A DNA stretch of 64,000 bases from NCBI RefSeq assembly GCF_008806345.1, contig NZ_VZZJ01000028.1, positions 1-64,000 of the forward strand, read 5' to 3'. The translations under genes and the position numbers were made by a program. Source of the DNA: Methylobacterium planeticum (GTDB lineage Bacteria > Pseudomonadota > Alphaproteobacteria > Rhizobiales > Beijerinckiaceae). Of the stretch, positions 44,417-53,613 are shown piece by piece. The notes under the pieces are model-generated. The model had not been told where the DNA came from and searched no databases. It saw only the letters and a program-made list of their open reading frames with translations. Position 1 is the first letter of the stretch, and the number at the start of each line of letters is the position of its first letter.

Positions 44417-45565
44417 TCAGGGTTTGGGCGCGTCCGAGGGCATCGCGGGCGCGGGGCTCGCGGGTGCGGGGGCGGGCGCCGCCGGCGCGGGAAGCGCGGG
44501 CGGCGCTGCCGCGCCCGCGGGGGCCTCCGCCACCACCGGCCGCGCCAGCTCCGGATAGGCGTCGATCACGTGGGCGCCGTTCAGGGGCTTGTTCACGCCG
44601 TTGTGGCAGGTGGTGCAGTTCACCTTCGGCACGTCGCCGAGCACGCCGAGGCGGTTGCGCGGGAAGGTCGAGAGCAGCGGCTCCAGGTAGTTGCCGTTGA
44701 GGTCGCGGACCATCCGGATCCCGTGCCAGGCCGAGACGCGCTGGGGCGTGCTCTCGGACCAGTTCGAGATCGCCCGGGTGTTGTGGCAGTAGGTGCAGTT
44801 CACCCCGAGGCCCTGCGACATGTGCATCATCAGGCCGTAGGTCTTCTCGGCCGCCTGGATCGGCTTGCCCTTGCCCTCCGGCAGCGCCGTCGTGGCGTTC
44901 ACCCGGATGAGGTTGTTGTCGATCTCCTTCTGGCCGAGGAACTCCGTCAGGGTGTCGTAGGGCAGCGAGGCGAGGCCGACCGAGGCCTTGGCGAGGTTCT
45001 GGCCGTTGTTGCGCGGGATGAAGCCCGAGGTCGCGTTCGGGCCCGGATCCGTGAACCAGATGTTGGCCGGCACCGGCTGGCCGCGGTGGCAGGTGTAGCA
45101 GGTCACGCCGGCGCCCTGGACGTGCTTCTGCTTCCACTCGGTGTTGATGTGCTGGGTCATCTGCAGCATGCGCCGGGCGACGCGCTTCTGGTACAGGCTG
45201 TCGTCGGCCATGTTCTCGGTGTTGTGGCAATAGGTGCAGCCCTGCTCCGGGCTGACCCATTCCGTCATCGAGACCATCAGGCGGTTGAACTCGTTCGTGG
45301 TCAGGTTCTGCAGGACCTTGACGTTCTCGTAGGTCTTGCCGGCGAGGTCACCCCCGGGCTCGGCCGGGTCCGCGGGAGCGGGCGCCACGTTCTCGGCCTT
45401 GACCGCGATCGCGTCCGCCCGGGACTCGACCTGATCCATGCCGGTGCCGCGGTAGCCGTTCTGGCTGACGGCGAGCGGGGGGCGGGTCCAGCCCGCCGTC
45501 CCGAACATCGCGATGGTGAGGAAGAGCGCGGCGACGGCGCCCGCAATTCCGAGGACAGTCTTCAT
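44417..45565 (-). CDS. pufC: Photosynthetic reaction centre tetraheme cytochrome c subunit
   Basis: This 382-residue protein carries four CxxCH heme motifs: CTYCH, CYTCH, CTYCH and CTTCH. It donates electrons to the special pair. The N-terminus has a membrane anchor (GIAGAVAALFLTIAMF). The C-terminal 45 residues are a Pro/Ala tail. The ATG overlaps the pufM stop by four bases. It is the last gene of the superoperon, and many relatives have lost it. Confidence 0.97.
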   Translation of the reverse strand: MKTVLGIAGAVAALFLTIAMFGTAGWTRPPLAVSQNGYRGTGMDQVESRADAIAVKAENVAPAPADPAEPGGDLAGKTYENVKVLQNLTTNEFNRLMVSMTEWVSPEQGCTYCHNTENMADDSLYQKRVARRMLQMTQHINTEWKQKHVQGAGVTCYTCHRGQPVPANIWFTDPGPNATSGFIPRNNGQNLAKASVGLASLPYDTLTEFLGQKEIDNNLIRVNATTALPEGKGKPIQAAEKTYGLMMHMSQGLGVNCTYCHNTRAISNWSESTPQRVSAWHGIRMVRDLNGNYLEPLLSTFPRNRLGVLGDVPKVNCTTCHNGVNKPLNGAHVIDAYPELARPVVAEAPAGAAAPPALPAPAAPAPAPASPAPAMPSDAPKP

Positions 45566-46539
45566 GGCGTCCCTCCGGGCGCGCTGAGGGGATCGACGAT
45601 CGGACCGTAGACGTGCGGGTAGGATGGGGCGACGCCGTGCTTGACCGCCCAGAGGTACCAGTTGTCCACGACGGTGCCGGTGAGCAGGATGCCGATGCCG
45701 CCGGTCAGCGTGGTCAGGACCGCGAACCACCAGGCCCAGCGGTGGACCGATTCCATGGTGGCGTTGAAGCCCATGGTCCAGCGCCAGAACAGGGCGGCGC
45801 GCTCGGTGGCGGTGCCGCGGTTGACGATCTGGTCGATCTCACGCTCCGAGCCGTAGCGGCTCGTGGCCAGGATGGTCGCCCCGTGCATGGCGAAGAGCAG
45901 CGTCGACCCGTACAGGAAGACGATCGAGAGCATGTGGAAGGGGTTGTAGAAGAGGTTGCCGTAGCGCAGCGAGAAGGCCGCGGTCCAGTCCAGGTGCGGG
46001 AAGATCCCGAAGGGCACCGCCTCGCTCCACGAACCCATCATGATCGGCCGGATGAAGCCGAGGACGAGGTAGAGCCAGATGGCGCTGGCGAAGGCCCAGG
46101 GCACGTGGGTGCCGAGGCCGAGGGCCCGGGCCCGCCGGTAGAGCCGCAGCCACCAGAGCAGGATCGAGGTGGTGAGGAAGAAGCCGGCGATGAGCCACCA
46201 GCCGCCCTCGTTGAGCGGGGGCAGGATGCGCAGGCCGTATTGCGGGCGCGGCGGCTCCAGGGCGAGCCAGGGGAGCTGGCGCACGAACTGGACCGGATCC
46301 CAGTTCACCGAGGCCAGCATGTTGAGCCCGATGATCTCGAAGGCGATCAGCCCGCAGGTGAAGGACAGTGCGCCGAGGTAGCCGATATAGATCGGCCCGA
46401 CCTGCGCGTTGCCGATCAGCCCCATCAGGTAGCTGTGGAAGGGCTTGCCCCAGCGGGCGTCCACCGCGACGGGCACGCCCTTCTCGGGCTCGACCGGCCG
46501 GACCTGCACCTGCGTGAAGATATTCTGGTAATAGGCCAT
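45562..46539 (-). CDS. pufM: Photosynthetic reaction centre M subunit
   Basis: This 325-residue membrane protein has five transmembrane helices and binds bacteriochlorophyll, bacteriopheophytin and QA. The special-pair and accessory region reads LFYNPFHMLSIVFLYGSTLL, and iron/quinone contacts include FAMHGATILATS and MESVHRWAWWF. It follows pufL by 16 bases and overlaps pufC. Confidence 0.98.
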   Translation of the reverse strand: MAYYQNIFTQVQVRPVEPEKGVPVAVDARWGKPFHSYLMGLIGNAQVGPIYIGYLGALSFTCGLIAFEIIGLNMLASVNWDPVQFVRQLPWLALEPPRPQYGLRILPPLNEGGWWLIAGFFLTTSILLWWLRLYRRARALGLGTHVPWAFASAIWLYLVLGFIRPIMMGSWSEAVPFGIFPHLDWTAAFSLRYGNLFYNPFHMLSIVFLYGSTLLFAMHGATILATSRYGSEREIDQIVNRGTATERAALFWRWTMGFNATMESVHRWAWWFAVLTTLTGGIGILLTGTVVDNWYLWAVKHGVAPSYPHVYGPIVDPLSAPGGTP

Positions 46540-46555
46540 TGCCCGACCTCCCCCT

Positions 46556-47380
46556 TCAGCGCCAGACCGGCAGGTTGAGCCACCAGCCCCACCATTCCGG
46601 CCAGCCCTGCGTCCAGAACGGACCGCTGATGACGATGCAGACGGCGCTCCAGAACCCCGCCGAGAGGGCCAGGAACAGGCCGAGGCGGTGGATGCCGAGC
46701 GTCCCGATCGAGTAGCCGATCGAGTCGCGGAAGAACGTGTCCTCGTGCTCGGGCGTCTTCACCACCTCGCCCTTGGGCGGATTGGTGGAGGACAGGATCA
46801 GCGAGCCGTGGAGCGAGAGCGCGAGGGTCGTCGTGAAGAAGAACGACACCGCCAGCATGTGCGCCGGATTGTAGTGGAAGTGCAGGTACTGGTAGCCGGT
46901 GTTCGAGACCCAATCGAGATGGCTCAGGATCCCGTACGGGAAGCCGTGCCCCCAGGCGCCCATCAGGAAGGGGCGGATCACCACCAGCGTGACGTAGGCG
47001 AAGATCGCCACCGAGAAGGCGAAGGGCACGTGGTAGCCGATGCCGAGCTTGCGGCAGATCTCGACCTCGCGCAGCGCCCAGGAGCAGAACGCCCCGATCG
47101 CGCAGAAGGTGATGAGCTGCCACAGGCCGCCCTCCTTCAGGGGCGCGAGGGCGAGGCCGTACTTGATGTCGGGTGGCGCGATGTTGATCTGCCAGACGTT
47201 CCAGGTCGGGCCGATCGCGGCCCCGTACAGGATCAGGGCCGTGCCGAGCACCGAGAAGAACAGCGTCGTGACGCCGAAGAACCCGACGTAGAACGGTCCC
47301 ACCCAGAAATCGAACAGGTCTCCGCCGACGAGCGTGCCGCCGCGGACGCGGTATTTCTTCTCGAAGCTGAGCATCGCCAT
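46556..47380 (-). CDS. pufL: Photosynthetic reaction centre L subunit
   Basis: This 274-residue protein is the L subunit with five helices. It begins MAMLSFEKKYRVRGGTLVGG, and contains FHYNPAHMLAVSFFFTTTLA and ALSLHGSLILSS. It binds the QB-side cofactors. An alternative ATG lies two codons later. A strong hairpin separates it from pufA. Confidence 0.98.
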   Translation of the reverse strand: MAMLSFEKKYRVRGGTLVGGDLFDFWVGPFYVGFFGVTTLFFSVLGTALILYGAAIGPTWNVWQINIAPPDIKYGLALAPLKEGGLWQLITFCAIGAFCSWALREVEICRKLGIGYHVPFAFSVAIFAYVTLVVIRPFLMGAWGHGFPYGILSHLDWVSNTGYQYLHFHYNPAHMLAVSFFFTTTLALSLHGSLILSSTNPPKGEVVKTPEHEDTFFRDSIGYSIGTLGIHRLGLFLALSAGFWSAVCIVISGPFWTQGWPEWWGWWLNLPVWR

Positions 47381-47535
47381 CGCGGATACCCTCCGGGCGG
47401 GAGCGGTTCAGGCGAAGCGAGGACGCTTCGCCGTTCGGAGCGCGCGCGCGAGCCCACCGGGCGCGACGCCTCGCGGGGCGCCGCGGGCGGGGGCGGTCAC
47501 CCGCTCCTCCGTCCGCCGCAGGTCTTGGGAAGGGG

Positions 47536-47571
47536 CCGGTCCCCGGCGGCGCGCGCACCGGCGGGGACCGG
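47536..47571 (-). terminator. pufA-pufL intercistronic hairpin
   Basis: CCGGTCCCCG and CGGGGACCGG form a perfect 10-bp stem around a 16-base loop, just after the pufA stop. By analogy with other purple bacteria it would stabilise the pufBA mRNA and attenuate read-through to pufLM, giving LH1 excess. Confidence 0.75.
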
Positions 47572-47579
47572 TGGCTCGG

Positions 47580-47765
47580 TCACGCCGGGAGCGGCGTCTC
47601 GATCTGCAGCGAGATCGCGGTCTTGGGTGCCTTCGGTCCCTCGAGCCAGTTGAACCGGTCCGTGCTGAGCAGGATGAAGTGGATCAGCAGGGCCAGGACG
47701 AACAGGAAGGTGAACAGCGCCACGAGGGTGCGGCGCGGATCGAAGAGAAGCCAAACCTTGTGCAT
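47580..47765 (-). CDS. pufA: Light-harvesting complex 1 alpha polypeptide
   Basis: This 61-residue polypeptide starts MHKVWLLFDPRRTLVALFTF and has one membrane helix with bacteriochlorophyll-binding His29 in ALLIHFILLST. The end is NWLEGPKAPKTAISL and a short tail. It lies 12 bases after pufB. Confidence 0.97.
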   Translation of the reverse strand: MHKVWLLFDPRRTLVALFTFLFVLALLIHFILLSTDRFNWLEGPKAPKTAISLQIETPLPA

Positions 47766-47777
47766 GGGTGCGCCTCC

Positions 47778-48005
47778 TCAGGAGATCATCGTCACGAGGC
47801 CGTGGGCGGCGCTCGTGATGCCGTCGAGGGCGGCGTAGCCCTTCGGGCCCGGCAGCCACGGGCGCCACATCCAGACCAGGATGTGGGCGACCACGGCGAT
47901 CGCCGTGAAGATGATGAAGCTCGTCAAGAAGATCGCGTGGAACTCCTTGGCTTCGGGTTCCGTCAGCCCGGACAGGCTGCTGGGTCGTTCTATTCCACCG
48001 GCCAT
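47778..48005 (-). CDS. pufB: Light-harvesting complex 1 beta polypeptide
   Basis: This 75-residue polypeptide has SGLTEPEAKEFHAIFLTSFI and the ligand His in AVVAHILVWMWRPWLPG, classical LH1 beta. The extension after the RPWLPG motif is about 25 residues longer than in Rhodobacter. The start at 48005 is MAGGIERP. Confidence 0.96.
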   Translation of the reverse strand: MAGGIERPSSLSGLTEPEAKEFHAIFLTSFIIFTAIAVVAHILVWMWRPWLPGPKGYAALDGITSAAHGLVTMIS

Positions 48006-48146
48006 CGATCGATACCTCCGCTTTGGCTGGCCGCGCCCCCGAGGGGCGCGACGGGTGATGCCGGGCGGCACGCTCGCCTCGGCAGCACTTCCGTCTGGTC
48101 ACCGGCGCGCGGTCACCCGACGGAAGCGTTTCGGCTGCCCCGGGCG

Positions 48147-48377
48147 TCAGCCCATGAAGGCGAAGGGAATGGCCGAGACCGCCATGGCCTTGGCCTCGCC
48201 GAAGACCGAGCGGCGGGCGCTCAGGCCCTGTCGCGCGGCGGCGGGGCGCGGCGACCGGTCCGGCAGCACGCGCTGCGCCACCGCCGCCACGAGGAAGAAC
48301 GGGTAGGTCGCGGCCAGAATGATCCGGAACTGCGTCTCTTCCTGGTGGAGGCGCGACGTCGCATTCATCCCACGCAT
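48147..48377 (-). CDS. pufQ: PufQ, bacteriochlorophyll-linked membrane protein
   Basis: This 76-residue protein starts MRGMNATSRLHQEETQFRII and has one membrane segment (LAATYPFFLVAAVAQRVLP), with the C-terminus AMAVSAIPFAFMG. Its position between bchZ and pufB and its sequence pattern fit PufQ, which promotes bacteriochlorophyll synthesis. GGAGAG lies before ATG 48377. A very long frame runs through it from upstream, but that part is antisense-like shadow of bchZ. Confidence 0.88.
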   Translation of the reverse strand: MRGMNATSRLHQEETQFRIILAATYPFFLVAAVAQRVLPDRSPRPAAARQGLSARRSVFGEAKAMAVSAIPFAFMG

Positions 48378-48514
48378 GGTGCTGCTCTCCTGCTGGCGGC
48401 TCCGGACCGGAGGCGCTGGCTGAACGGGTTCGAGATCGGCCCGGGACCGGCGCGCGGTGGCGCGGCCCGGGGCGGTGTCCGAGGACAGGGCTCGGATGGG
48501 GACGCCGCCCGCGC

Positions 48515-49981
48515 TCATGCGGCGGCTCCCAGTCTCAGGCCCTCGTGGGCGGCGTCGACGTGGTCGACGGCGACCTCGGCGGCGCCGACGCGGCGGGCCT
48601 CGCGCTCGGCGGCGTCGCGCAGGCGCTTGGCCATCGAGATCCGCACCAGCACCGGCTGGCGCTCGACGCGCTCGTTCAGGGCGGCGCGGGCCGCCGCGTC
48701 CCAGGCGATCTCCCGGTGCGCGCGGGCGGGGGTCGCCTCCACCGCATCCATGTCGCGGGCGAGCGGCAGGATGTGGAAGAGCATGTCGAAGAGGGCGTTG
48801 CAGACCTCCTGCACGAGGTAGGTCGCGCCGGCATAGCCCATGAAGGGCGTGCCGGTGTGGCGCCGGATGATGGCGCCCGGGAAGGAGGCCGGCACGAACA
48901 CCGCCCGCGCCCCGGCCTCCGCCAGGTACATGCGCTCGTTGAAGGAGCCGAACAGGACCAGCGGCGGCGTCTCGGCGATCGCGGCGCGCACGGTCGCGTT
49001 GTCGGGCTTCGCCCCGGGCTTGCGCGCCACCGCGAAGGTGCAGGGCAGGCCCATCTCCTCCTCGAGGAAGTGGCGGACGCCGCGGGCGTAGGTCTCGGTC
49101 GCCACGATGCCGAAGCTCGCGGTCCCGAAGAAGTCCTGCGTCACCGAGCGCCAGAGGTCCCAGACCGGCTTGATCGTGGTGTGCTTCTCGCGCTCGATGA
49201 AGGGCTCGGGATCGAGGCCGAGGATCGAGCCGAGGCTGCGCAGGAAGGCCGTCGTCGACAGGATCCCGATCGGCGCCTGCAGGTAGGGCCGGTCGAGGGC
49301 CTCGCAGAGCAGGCGCCCGAACTCGCGGTAGAGGCAGATATTGGCGTCGGCGTTGACGAGCCTGGGCACGTCCTGGAGATGCGCGCCGAGCGGGAAGGTC
49401 AGGTTGACCTCCGCCCCGATGCCCTCGACGAGGCGGCGGATCTCGGCGAGGTCCGAGGGCATGTTGAAGGTGCCGTAGGCCGGGCCGATGATGTTGACGC
49501 GGGGGCGCTCGCCCTCCTTGCGGGCGGGCCGGGCCGGGATCCCCTTTCTGGCGAAGCGCCTGGCGCCGTGCTCCTGCCAGAGCCAGTTGATGGCGCGGTC
49601 CGCCGCCTGCCACTGGTCCTCGTCGATCGTGCGCGGCAGGAAGCGCTGGATGTTGGTGCCCTCGGGCGTCACGCCGCCGCCGATCATCTCGGCGATCGAT
49701 CCCGTCACGACGACGCTCGGCATCGCCGGGTCGAGGGTGGCGTGGGCCCGCTTCATGGCGCCCTCGGTGCCGTGGCGGCCGAGTTCCTCCTCGGCGAGGC
49801 CGGTGACCACGATGGGCAATTCGTGGGGCGGCAGCGCGTCGGTGTAGTGGAGGACCGAGGTGACCGGCAGGTTCTCGCAGCCCACGGGGCCGTCGATGAG
49901 CACCTGCAGGCCCTTGATGGCGGAGAAGACGTAGGCGGCGCCCCAGTAGCCGCCGGCGCGGTCGTGATCGAGGACGAGCAT
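48515..49981 (-). CDS. bchZ: Chlorophyllide a reductase subunit Z
   Basis: This 488-residue protein is the beta-type subunit of the nitrogenase-like chlorophyllide a reductase, which reduces ring B. Sequence blocks include MLVLDHDRAGGYWGAAYVFS, VDGPVGCENLPVTSVLHYTD-like GPVGCENLPVTSVLHY, and VVVTGSIAEMIGGGVTPEGT. The bound Cys ligands for the 4Fe-4S cluster are in the GCENLP motif. It overlaps bchY by one base. Confidence 0.97.
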   Translation of the reverse strand: MLVLDHDRAGGYWGAAYVFSAIKGLQVLIDGPVGCENLPVTSVLHYTDALPPHELPIVVTGLAEEELGRHGTEGAMKRAHATLDPAMPSVVVTGSIAEMIGGGVTPEGTNIQRFLPRTIDEDQWQAADRAINWLWQEHGARRFARKGIPARPARKEGERPRVNIIGPAYGTFNMPSDLAEIRRLVEGIGAEVNLTFPLGAHLQDVPRLVNADANICLYREFGRLLCEALDRPYLQAPIGILSTTAFLRSLGSILGLDPEPFIEREKHTTIKPVWDLWRSVTQDFFGTASFGIVATETYARGVRHFLEEEMGLPCTFAVARKPGAKPDNATVRAAIAETPPLVLFGSFNERMYLAEAGARAVFVPASFPGAIIRRHTGTPFMGYAGATYLVQEVCNALFDMLFHILPLARDMDAVEATPARAHREIAWDAAARAALNERVERQPVLVRISMAKRLRDAAEREARRVGAAEVAVDHVDAAHEGLRLGAAA

Positions 49982-51573
49982 CAGGCCATCTCCCCGATCG
50001 GATCGTGGGCGTGGGGCTTCGCCGTCGGAGCCGGGGCCGCGCTCTTGCGGGCCTTCGGCACCTCCTCCCAGATGCCGGCCGCGTGGCCCGCGCCGACGCC
50101 GGCGAAGAAGCTCCGCATCGCGTCGAAGCGTCCCGCATTGGCCAGCGCCGCGTTGACGACCTGCGCCAGCGAGCCGGCGCCCGCGACGCCCATGAGGGGG
50201 CGGGCGGAGATCAGGTTGGTGAAGTACAGGGCCGGGGTGCCGGCCTCCTTGGCCTTCTGCACCACCGGCGTCGTCCCGATGGCGAGGTCCGGCCGGAACG
50301 CGTGGAAGGCCGCGAGGTCGTCCTCGAGGGAGGCCCGGTAGCGGACCATGACGCCGCGGGCCTCGAGCCAGTCGCGGTCGGCCTCGGAATGGGGCGTGCG
50401 CGGGCAGGCGGTGCCGACGTAGCGCAGGTCCGCGCCGCTCTCGACGAGGAGGCGCCCGACGAGGAGCTCCGAGCCCTCGTAGCCCGAGAGGGTGATGCGG
50501 CCCTGGATCGGGCGGGCGGACAGGGCGCCCCGGATCGCCGGGAGCAGCCGGTTCTGGGCGGCCGCGACGGTCTCGCGCCCGACCCCGCAGGCGGCGCCGA
50601 TCCGGTCGAGCCAGTCGGCGGTGCCGTCATGGCCGACGGGCGCCGAGCCGACGATCGGCCGGCCGGCGGCCTCGAACTCGCGGATGCTCGCGGTGTAGAA
50701 CGGGTGGATCGCCGCCACCGCCGCCCCGTCGAGGGCCGCGTAGAGCTCGCGCCATTCCCGGGTCGGCACCACGGGCCCGGCATCGAGGCCGAGGATGTCG
50801 AGCATGGCGCCGATCACCACCGGGTCGGCCGGGAACATCTCGCCGAGGAGCGTCACGGCGGGGCGGGCCGCGCGGCCGCCCCGGGGCGCCTGGACCGGGC
50901 CCTGCTCGATCTCCGTGCGGGCGACCTTCAGCATGGCGCCGGCGAGCACGTCCTTGGCCTCCGCATGGGTCGGCACCCCGAAGCCCGGCACGTCGATGCC
51001 GATGATGCGGACCCCGTCGATCTCCTTCGGCAGCAGCCGGAGCGGCACGCCGGAGGCGGTCGGCACGCAGAGATTGATCACCACGACGGCGTCGTAATCG
51101 GCGGGCTTGGCCACCTGGTGCACCGCGTCGCGGATGTCCTCGAACAGCTTGCCGGTGACCAGGGTTTCGGAGTTGAACGGCACGTAGCCGACCGTGCGGC
51201 GGGCGCCGTAGAAATGCGACGTGAAGGTCAGCCCGTAGACGCAGCAGGCCGAGCCCGACAGGATCGTGGCGGTGCGCCGCATCCGCAGGCCGACCCGGAG
51301 CGAGCCGAAGGCCGGGCACATGCTCTGGGGCTGGTCGTGGGGGCCGGCCGGATAATCCTTGGCGAGCTGGTCGAGGGTCGGGCTCATCCCGGCGGATCGC
51401 GCCGCGGCCCGCATCGCGTCCTTGCCGGCGTGGCAGCCATGGCCGTCCTCGCGGGTCGCCGCGAGGCTGACGATCTCGGCGGGCACCTGCGCGGGGCCTT
51501 GCGCGCTCTGGAGCGCGGAGGCGGGCTTGTCGCGACGGGCGCGCAGGTCGGCGATGTCGAGGGTGACGGCCAT
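49981..51573 (-). CDS. bchY: Chlorophyllide a reductase subunit Y
   Basis: This 530-residue protein is the alpha-type subunit of the enzyme. It contains QSMCPAFGSLRVGLRMRRTA and GSACCVYGLTFTSHFYGARR, with cluster-ligand Cys residues, and VVINLCVPTASGVPL. It is followed directly by bchZ and lies four bases after bchX. Confidence 0.97.
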   Translation of the reverse strand: MAVTLDIADLRARRDKPASALQSAQGPAQVPAEIVSLAATREDGHGCHAGKDAMRAAARSAGMSPTLDQLAKDYPAGPHDQPQSMCPAFGSLRVGLRMRRTATILSGSACCVYGLTFTSHFYGARRTVGYVPFNSETLVTGKLFEDIRDAVHQVAKPADYDAVVVINLCVPTASGVPLRLLPKEIDGVRIIGIDVPGFGVPTHAEAKDVLAGAMLKVARTEIEQGPVQAPRGGRAARPAVTLLGEMFPADPVVIGAMLDILGLDAGPVVPTREWRELYAALDGAAVAAIHPFYTASIREFEAAGRPIVGSAPVGHDGTADWLDRIGAACGVGRETVAAAQNRLLPAIRGALSARPIQGRITLSGYEGSELLVGRLLVESGADLRYVGTACPRTPHSEADRDWLEARGVMVRYRASLEDDLAAFHAFRPDLAIGTTPVVQKAKEAGTPALYFTNLISARPLMGVAGAGSLAQVVNAALANAGRFDAMRSFFAGVGAGHAAGIWEEVPKARKSAAPAPTAKPHAHDPIGEMA

Positions 51574-51577
51574 GCGC

Positions 51578-52558
51578 CTAGACCTCGTCGTAGACGACTT
51601 CGAGGGACGGCTTCACCACCGGCGAGGCGCCGCACATGTCCTCGAAGGTGGCGGGCTCCAGCACCACGTCGCGGCCGACGCTCTCGCCCGAGAAGAGGCC
51701 GAGCAGGGCGTCCTGGCTCAGGGGCCTCGGATGGTTCGGGATGGCCTCGGCGACGTTCGCCGCGAGATCCGAGAACAGCGAGCCCCAGCGCCCGTCGGGC
51801 TTGCCGATGATCTCGTAATTCGCGCTCTTGCGGCGGATGTCCTCGTCGGCCGGGATCGCGGCCAGGACCGGGATGCCCACGGCCTCGGCGAAGGCCTGGG
51901 CCTCGCCGGTGCCGTCGTCCTTGTTGATGACGAGGCCGCCGACCCCGACATTGCCGCCGAGCTTGCGGAAATACTCGACCGCCGAGCAGACGTTGTTGGC
52001 GACGTAGAGCGATTGCAGGTCGTTCGAGCCGACGACGATGACCTTCTGGCACATGTCGCGGGCGATCGGCAGGCCGAAGCCGCCGCAGACCACGTCGCCG
52101 AGGAAGTCGAGCAGGACGTAGTCGAAACCCCATTCGTGGAAGCCGAGCTTCTCGAGGAGTTCGAAGCCGTGGATGATGCCGCGCCCGCCGCAGCCGCGCC
52201 CGACCTCCGGCCCGCCGAGTTCCATCGCGTAGACGCCGTCGCGCTTGAAGCAGACGTCGCCGATGGCCACGGCCTCGCCCGCGAGCTTCTTGCGGGTCGA
52301 GGTCTCGATGATGGTCGGGCAGGCCCGGCCGCCGAACAGCAGCGAGGTGGTGTCGCTCTTCGGGTCGCAGCCGATCAGCAGCACCTTCTTGCCCTGCTGG
52401 GCCATCATGTAGGAGAGGTTCGCCAGGGTGAACGACTTGCCGATGCCGCCCTTGCCGTAGATCGCGATGATCTGCGTCTCCTTGGTGGCCTTGGTCGGCA
52501 CCGGATCGGGGCCTTCGCTCGCCTCGGCGCGAAGGGCGCTGGTGAGGTGCATGTTCAT
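51578..52558 (-). CDS. bchX: Chlorophyllide a reductase iron protein X
   Basis: This 326-residue ATP-dependent reductase resembles nitrogenase NifH. The P-loop is IYGKGGIGKS (residues 33-42). The two cluster-ligand cysteines are in VGRGCGGRGI and GDVVCGGFGLP. It delivers electrons to BchY-BchZ. The start overlaps the bchC stop by four bases. Confidence 0.97.
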   Translation of the reverse strand: MNMHLTSALRAEASEGPDPVPTKATKETQIIAIYGKGGIGKSFTLANLSYMMAQQGKKVLLIGCDPKSDTTSLLFGGRACPTIIETSTRKKLAGEAVAIGDVCFKRDGVYAMELGGPEVGRGCGGRGIIHGFELLEKLGFHEWGFDYVLLDFLGDVVCGGFGLPIARDMCQKVIVVGSNDLQSLYVANNVCSAVEYFRKLGGNVGVGGLVINKDDGTGEAQAFAEAVGIPVLAAIPADEDIRRKSANYEIIGKPDGRWGSLFSDLAANVAEAIPNHPRPLSQDALLGLFSGESVGRDVVLEPATFEDMCGASPVVKPSLEVVYDEV

Positions 52559-53493
52559 GGGGCGGCCCTCCAATCGAGGATCATCTTCAGGCATTCGGGG
52601 TCGCCGAAGGCCGTGCGATAGGCGGCCTGGGCGTCGGTCGCCGGGCGGCGATGCGTGATCAGGCCGTCGAGGGAGAGCGCACCGCGCTCGATGAGCGCCG
52701 TGACGGCGGTCAGGTCGTGGGGCCGGAACTCCGCCGAGACCCGGATGCGTGCCTCGCGCAGGAAGGCCGGCGGGAAGGCGAAGGCGAGGGGCGCCTCGTA
52801 GAAGCCCGCGAGCACGATCTCGCCGGAGGGGGCGAGCCGGCCGATCAGGCTGTCGAGCAGGCTCGCATCCCCGCTGACATCGGTGATCGTCGCGTAGTCG
52901 CGCCGCTCGTCGGTCTCGGGCGCCACCACCGGGTAGCCGAACCGGCCCCTCGCCCGCAGGGCGTTCGTCTCCCACACGGTCGGCGCCCCGCCGGCCAGCA
53001 CCGTGAGGCGCGCGAGGAGGCGCCCGAGGACACCGTGGCCGACGATCAGGGAGCGCTCGCCCGGGCTGATTCCCGCGAGCGCATGGTAGGCGGTCGCCGC
53101 GAGGGCGATCAGGATCGCGGTCTCGCCGAGGTTCGGATCGACGGGAACGAGGCGCCCACCCGGGACGATCAGGTGGGAGGCGGCGCCCCCGAACAGGCCG
53201 CGGACCTCGCCGAAGCAGCGGGCGCCGGGCACGAACACGGTCTCGCCGACCTGGCGCCCGCTCGCCGGGCCGGCCGCGATGACGGTGCCGACCGATTCGT
53301 AGCCGGGAACCAGGGGATAGCCCATGCCGGGGAAGCTCGGCATGCGTCCGGACCAGAGCAGGCGCTCGGTGCCGGTGGAGATGCCGCTCCAGGAGATCGC
53401 CACCACCGCGTCGGACTCGCCGGCCGGGCTGAGGGGCAGGCGCGAGAGCGCCAGCTGCTCCGGTTGTTCGAGAACGACAGCGAGCGCGTCCAT
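52555..53493 (-). CDS. bchC: 3-hydroxyethyl bacteriochlorophyllide a dehydrogenase
   Basis: This 312-residue protein belongs to the zinc-less medium-chain dehydrogenase type. It contains ISWSGISTGTERLLWSGRMP, PSFPGMGYPLVPGYESVG and a Rossmann region SLIVGHGVLGRLLARL. It oxidises the 3-hydroxyethyl group in bacteriochlorophyll synthesis. It is the first gene after crtF, with a promoter flanked by two PpsR-type sites. Confidence 0.96.
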   Translation of the reverse strand: MDALAVVLEQPEQLALSRLPLSPAGESDAVVAISWSGISTGTERLLWSGRMPSFPGMGYPLVPGYESVGTVIAAGPASGRQVGETVFVPGARCFGEVRGLFGGAASHLIVPGGRLVPVDPNLGETAILIALAATAYHALAGISPGERSLIVGHGVLGRLLARLTVLAGGAPTVWETNALRARGRFGYPVVAPETDERRDYATITDVSGDASLLDSLIGRLAPSGEIVLAGFYEAPLAFAFPPAFLREARIRVSAEFRPHDLTAVTALIERGALSLDGLITHRRPATDAQAAYRTAFGDPECLKMILDWRAAP

Positions 53494-53561
53494 CAGTCGA
53501 TGCCTTTCCGCCCGTGTTTCCCGGTTCTGCTCTCCGGTGGGTCCGGGGATGCGTCCGTTGA

Positions 53562-53579
53562 TGTCAGCTTAGACGGACA
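53562..53579. promoter_or_regulatory. PpsR/CrtJ-type site on the bchC promoter (proximal)
   Basis: TGT, 12 bases, ACA, with core TGTCAGCTTAGACGGACA. It overlaps the -10 element of the proposed bchC promoter, so binding would repress it. Confidence 0.7.
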
Positions 53580-53593
53580 TTAACGACCGTCAA
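53566..53593 (-). promoter_or_regulatory. Proposed bchC promoter
   Basis: On the minus strand TTGACG (53593-53588), 16 bases, TAAGCT (53571-53566). It is about 70 bases upstream of bchC. The spacing is normal and the -10 lies in a PpsR-type site. Confidence 0.5.
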
Positions 53594-53613
53594 GTCTTCT
53601 TTACACATGTTCC

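Noticed and set aside
48378..50138. Long minus-strand frame that continues upstream from pufQ
   Set aside because: The part upstream of 48377 is an Arg/Ala/Pro-rich alternative frame of bchZ; only the last 76 codons resemble PufQ.
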